DNA from: Rubrivivax sp.
GTDB lineage: Bacteria; Pseudomonadota; Gammaproteobacteria; Burkholderiales; Burkholderiaceae
Assembly (NCBI GenBank): GCA_016790225.1
Contig: JAEUOZ010000019.1
Coordinates: forward strand, 39,043-103,042
Length of the DNA stretch: 64,000 nt
Direction of reading: 5' to 3'
The position numbers were made by a program, and so were the translations under genes. The stretch's first letter is position 1; every line of letters begins with the position of its first letter. The notes under the pieces are model-generated. The model was not told where the DNA came from and did no database searches. It worked only from the letters and a program-made list of their open reading frames with translations. Below are positions 60,882-64,000 of the stretch, piece by piece.

Positions 60882-62036
60882 TTGTTCCCCTTGCCTCGCC
60901 AGACCCTGCCCGTCGCGGCGCCAGCCACCGTGCTGGCCGTGGGTGCCTACCTCAAGAATACGGCGTGCCTGCTCGATGGCGGCAACCTGTGCTGGTCGGC
61001 GCCGCATGGCGATCTGTCCACGCCGCAGGCCTGCGCCGCGCTGGAAGAGTCTCTGGAGATGCTGGTGGCCCAGGCGCGAATGCCCGTTCAGGCCGTGGCC
61101 CATGACCTGCACCCGGATTTCCACAGCACGCGCCTGGCCGTGCAGTGGGCTGAACGCCTGGGCGTGCCGGCCTTTGGCGTGCAGCATCACCACGCGCACC
61201 TGGCCGTGGTGCAGGCAGAACAAGGCCTGCGCGAAGACGCCATCGTCGGCCTGGCGCTGGATGGCGTGGGCCTGGGCACGGACGGCCAGGCCTGGGGCGG
61301 CGAAGTGCTGGTGGTCCGCGACCACCACAGCCAGCGGGTGGCCCACCTGCCGCCCCTGCCGCTGCCCGGCGGCGATGTGGCTGCGCGCGAGCCCTGGCGC
61401 CTGGCGGCGGCGGTGCTGCACGCCACCGGCCAATCCGCCCGCATCGTGCCCTGGCTTGGCCCGCAGGTGGGTGACACCTTCGCACGCGGCGTGCAGATGC
61501 TGCTGGACAAGGATCTGAACTGCCCGCGCTCCAGCGCCGCAGGCCGCTGGTTTGATGCCGCGGCCGCTGCGCTGGGCCTCAACCTGCGCCAGACGCGGGA
61601 GGCGGAGGCCGCGCAAGCCGTGGAGGCCGCAGCCCACGAGTGGTTCGCGAGCCACGATGCCGATGAACTGGACGCCTGCGACTGCACGCTGGACGATCTG
61701 CCGGCCTTCGTGGCCACGCTGGTGGACGAGCCGGACCGCGGCCGCGGCGCGGCCCGCTTCCACCGCAGCCTGGCGCAGATGCTGTCGGCGGCCGTGATCC
61801 AGGCCTGCCGCGCTCAAGGGGTTCGTACCGTGGCGCTGGGTGGGGGCTGCTTCTTCAACCGCATCCTCAGCGCTGCCGTCGAGGTTCGTCTGCGGGGCGC
61901 AGGCCTCACGGTCCATCGGCCCGCCGCCTTGTCGGTGGGCGATGCGAGCCTGGCCCTGGGGCAGGCCTGGGTGGCTGCCCATCACCTGGGCGAATCGCCC
62001 GAAACCCAGGCCCTGCTGGCCACCGAGGAGAGCTGA
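60882..62036 (+). CDS. hypF: Short-form carbamoyltransferase HypF
   Basis: HypF makes the thiocarboxamide on HypE that becomes cyanide. The 384-residue protein (TTG at 60882, with AGGAGA seven bases before) contains only the C-terminal Kae1-like carbamoyltransferase domain: ALDGVGLGTDGQAWGGEVLV, the VQHHHAHLAVVQAE metal motif, and VALGGGCFFNRILS. The usual N-terminal acylphosphatase, zinc-finger and YrdC domains are absent. A similar short HypF1 occurs in R. eutropha and still supports maturation. The carbamoyl-adenylate step must then be done elsewhere in the cell. Confidence 0.88.
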   Translation: MFPLPRQTLPVAAPATVLAVGAYLKNTACLLDGGNLCWSAPHGDLSTPQACAALEESLEMLVAQARMPVQAVAHDLHPDFHSTRLAVQWAERLGVPAFGVQHHHAHLAVVQAEQGLREDAIVGLALDGVGLGTDGQAWGGEVLVVRDHHSQRVAHLPPLPLPGGDVAAREPWRLAAAVLHATGQSARIVPWLGPQVGDTFARGVQMLLDKDLNCPRSSAAGRWFDAAAAALGLNLRQTREAEAAQAVEAAAHEWFASHDADELDACDCTLDDLPAFVATLVDEPDRGRGAARFHRSLAQMLSAAVIQACRAQGVRTVALGGGCFFNRILSAAVEVRLRGAGLTVHRPAALSVGDASLALGQAWVAAHHLGESPETQALLATEES

Positions 62037-62039
62037 TCC

Positions 62040-62345
62040 ATGTGCCTAGCCCTGCCCGCACGCGTGGTGGCCCTGTTGCCTGGCGATCAGGCGCAGATCG
62101 ATCTGGGCGGCGTGCGCAAGAGCGTGTCCATCGCGCTTGTGCCCGATGTCCAGGAGGGTGAGTATGTGATCGTGCATGTGGGCCATGCCATCGGCAAGGT
62201 CGATGCCGATGAGGCCGCGCGCACGCTCGCCCTCTTTGCCGAGATGGAATCGGGCGCCCAGCCCGAAGGCCCCGATGGGCCGGACGCCCAGCCCCCCGAA
62301 GGCACCTTGTCGGCGGGCTCCGCCCGCCCGTGGAGCGACTCATGA
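62040..62345 (+). CDS. hypC: Hydrogenase assembly chaperone HypC
   Basis: HypC binds the Fe(CN)2CO unit with HypD and hands it to the large-subunit precursor. The 101-residue protein starts MCLALPARVV with the essential Cys2, and has a C-terminal Asp/Glu/Pro-rich tail beyond the usual core (residues ~75-101). The start is four bases after hypF, and the stop overlaps the hypD ATG. Confidence 0.95.
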   Translation: MCLALPARVVALLPGDQAQIDLGGVRKSVSIALVPDVQEGEYVIVHVGHAIGKVDADEAARTLALFAEMESGAQPEGPDGPDAQPPEGTLSAGSARPWSDS

Positions 62346-63484
62346 AATACGTCGACGAATTCCGCGATGGTGAACTTGCGCAGCGCATTGCGCAGCGCAT
62401 CGCCGCCGAGGTGCAGCCGGGGCGCCGCTACAGCTTCATGGAGTTCTGCGGCGGCCACACCCATGCGATCGCACGTTATGGCATCACCGAGCTCCTGCCC
62501 GCCGCCGTGCGCATGATCCACGGCCCGGGCTGCCCCGTGTGCGTGCTGCCCATCGGCCGCATCGACCAGGCCATCCACCTGGCGCTGGAGCGCGGTGCGA
62601 TCGTCTGCACCTATGGTGACACGATGCGCGTGCCGGCCTCGCAGACCCTGAGCCTGATGAAGGCCAAGGCGCGCGGCGCGGACATCCGCATGATCTACTC
62701 GGCCTCCGACACGCTGAAGATCGCGCGCGAGAACCCCGGCCGCGAGGTGGTGTTCTTCGCCATCGGTTTCGAGACCACCACGCCGCCCACGGCGCTGCTG
62801 ATCCAGCAGGCTGCGCGCGAGCAGGTGCGCAACCTGAGCGTGCTGAGCTGCCACGTGCTCACGCCCAGCGCCATCACGCACATCCTCGAATCCGCCGAGG
62901 TGCGCGAACTGGGCACCGTGCCCATCGACGGCTTCGTGGGCCCGGCGCACGTGAGCATCGTGATCGGCTCGCAACCCTATGAGCACTTCGCCGAGGAATA
63001 CGCCAAGCCGGTGGTGATCGCCGGCTTCGAGCCGCTGGACGTGATGCAGGCCGTGCTGATGCTGGTGCGCCAGGTCAACGAAGGCCGGGCCGAGGTGGAA
63101 AACGAGTTCACGCGCGCCGTCACGCGTGAAGGCAACCTGGCCGCGCAGAAGGTGGTGGCCGATGTCTTCGAACTGCGCGAACGCTTTGAATGGCGCGGCC
63201 TGGGCGAGGTGCCCTACAGCGCCTTGAAGATCCGGCCCGACTATGCCGCCTTCGACGCCGAGCGCCGCTTCGGCCTGGATTACCGCGGCGTGCCCGATCA
63301 CAAGCAGTGCGAGTGCGGCGCGATCCTGCGCGGTGTGAAGCGGCCCACCGACTGCAAGCTCTTCGGCACCGTCTGCACGCCCGAGAACCCGATGGGCTCG
63401 TGCATGGTGTCCAGCGAAGGGGCCTGCGCGGCGCACTATTCCTATGGCCGCTTCCGCGACATCCCGGTCCTCGCGCCGGCCTGA
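62342..63484 (+). CDS. hypD: Hydrogenase iron-cyanide assembly protein HypD
   Basis: HypD holds a [4Fe-4S] cluster and the Fe on which CN and CO ligands are assembled with HypC. The 380-residue protein contains the central motifs FMEFCGGHTHAI, IHGPGCPVCVLPIG, and FAIGFETTTPPTA. The C-terminal cluster ligands are visible in QCECGAILRGVKRPTDCKLFG and VCTPENPMGSCMVSSEGACAAHY. The ATG at 62342 overlaps hypC; a GTG at 62330 is possible. Confidence 0.97.
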   Translation: MKYVDEFRDGELAQRIAQRIAAEVQPGRRYSFMEFCGGHTHAIARYGITELLPAAVRMIHGPGCPVCVLPIGRIDQAIHLALERGAIVCTYGDTMRVPASQTLSLMKAKARGADIRMIYSASDTLKIARENPGREVVFFAIGFETTTPPTALLIQQAAREQVRNLSVLSCHVLTPSAITHILESAEVRELGTVPIDGFVGPAHVSIVIGSQPYEHFAEEYAKPVVIAGFEPLDVMQAVLMLVRQVNEGRAEVENEFTRAVTREGNLAAQKVVADVFELRERFEWRGLGEVPYSALKIRPDYAAFDAERRFGLDYRGVPDHKQCECGAILRGVKRPTDCKLFGTVCTPENPMGSCMVSSEGACAAHYSYGRFRDIPVLAPA

Positions 63485-63538
63485 TCCAGCGCGAACGCCG
63501 CACCAGGGGCCGACAACAAGAACAACGTGGGATCACGC

Positions 63539-64000
63539 ATGAAGAAGCCCGATTACATCCGTCCGCTGGATCTGCGCCAGGGCCGCGTGGACATGAACCA
63601 CGGCGCCGGTGGGCGTGCCAGTGCCCAGCTGATCGAGGAGCTGTTCGCCCGCGCCTTCGACAACCCGGCGCTGCGCCAGGGCAATGATGGCGCCGCGCTC
63701 GATCTGCCGGCTGGCCACCGCCTGGTGATGGCGACCGATGCGCATGTGATCAGCCCGCTGTTCTTTGCAGGTGGCGACATCGGCTGCCTCAGCGTGCACG
63801 GCACGGTCAACGATGTGGCGATGATGGGCGCGCGGCCGCTGTATCTCTCGGCCAGCTTCATCCTGGAAGAAGGCTTTGCGCTGGCCGATCTCAAGCGCGT
63901 CGTCGATTCGATGGCCGCTGCCGCGCGCGAGGCCGGCGTGGCCATCGTCACCGGCGACACCAAGGTGGTGGAGCAGGGCAAGGGCGACGGCGTCTTCATC
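63539..64000 (+). CDS. hypE: Hydrogenase carbamoyl dehydratase HypE (5' part)
   Basis: HypE accepts the carbamoyl group from HypF on its C-terminal cysteine and dehydrates it to thiocyanate. The first 154 residues are in the window, MKKPDYIRPLDLRQGRVDMNHGAGGRASAQLIEEL, with the ATP-binding stretch NDGAALDLPAG and HVISPLFFAGGDIGCLSVHGTVNDVAMMGA. The gene continues beyond position 64000. The ATG is 54 bases after hypD. Confidence 0.93.
   Translation, partial: MKKPDYIRPLDLRQGRVDMNHGAGGRASAQLIEELFARAFDNPALRQGNDGAALDLPAGHRLVMATDAHVISPLFFAGGDIGCLSVHGTVNDVAMMGARPLYLSASFILEEGFALADLKRVVDSMAAAAREAGVAIVTGDTKVVEQGKGDGVFI

Overview
The window is a GC-rich, densely packed stretch of a motile, Gram-negative bacterial chromosome. 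Gene content suggests a betaproteobacterium of the order Burkholderiales, probably a facultatively hydrogen-oxidising member of the Leptothrix/Rubrivivax/Rhizobacter type. This placement is an inference from flagellar P/L-ring genes, lolCDE, Tct-type transporters and a hydrogenase cluster with the hoxKGZMLOQRTV-hypABFCDE order described in Ralstonia (Cupriavidus) eutropha. No rRNA, tRNA, insertion sequence, phage or CRISPR array was recognised, and no gap without a gene exceeds 300 bases.

Region 1 (1-16.2 kb) covers motility and signalling. flgG-flgH-flgI-flgJ-flgK-flgL run on the + strand and make the distal rod, L and P rings, rod muramidase and hook-filament junction. They run by overlap into an HDOD protein with a degenerate EAL half, a sensor kinase with about seven PAS-like segments, and a receiver-ANTAR regulator. 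A membrane histidine kinase faces them on the - strand. It is followed divergently by an Hpt protein overlapping a REC-PAS-GGDEF-EAL cyclic-di-GMP enzyme.

Region 2 (16.3-31.5 kb) is housekeeping: a PHP phosphoesterase, lolC-lolD-lolE (- strand), a conserved protein coupled to recJ and a sugar dehydrogenase, a DUF4124-like protein, a protease-moxR-DUF58-VWA operon (- strand), a TatD nuclease fused to a DNA-deoxyinosine glycosylase, and a spermidine-synthase-like protein.

Region 3 (31.5-46.5 kb) is mixed metabolism and transport: an unlinked GspE-type ATPase, tctB-tctA, an MFS exporter with an ABM-like tail, a gamma-glutamyltransferase, an EamA exporter, an atypical SDR and a hybrid sensor kinase. 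A - strand run follows: a cupin dioxygenase, a classical SDR, DUF2164, a KdgK-type sugar kinase and an AhpD-like protein.

Region 4 (46.6-64 kb) is a complete-looking [NiFe] uptake hydrogenase locus, cut off inside hypE at the window edge. It starts with a HupE-type metal permease, a HupE-like paralogue and a membrane-anchored protein with two SagB/nitroreductase-like domains. Next come the small subunit with the six-cysteine proximal-cluster signature of oxygen-tolerant enzymes, the large subunit, a 92-residue HupE-like miniprotein, cytochrome b HoxZ and a HigA-like DNA-binding protein with no toxin. Maturation genes hoxM, L, O, Q, R, T, V and hypA, B, F (short form), C, D, E complete it. HypA and HypB insert nickel, HypC/D/E/F build the Fe(CN)2CO group, HoxM trims the large subunit, and the HoxO/Q/R/T/V set matures the Tat-exported small subunit or protects the enzyme in oxygen.

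The most unusual items are the TatD-glycosylase fusion, the His-rich loop inside the HypB GTPase domain, the double-SagB membrane protein with two HupE-like neighbours, the cysteine-bearing orphan HigA, and the HupE-like miniprotein.
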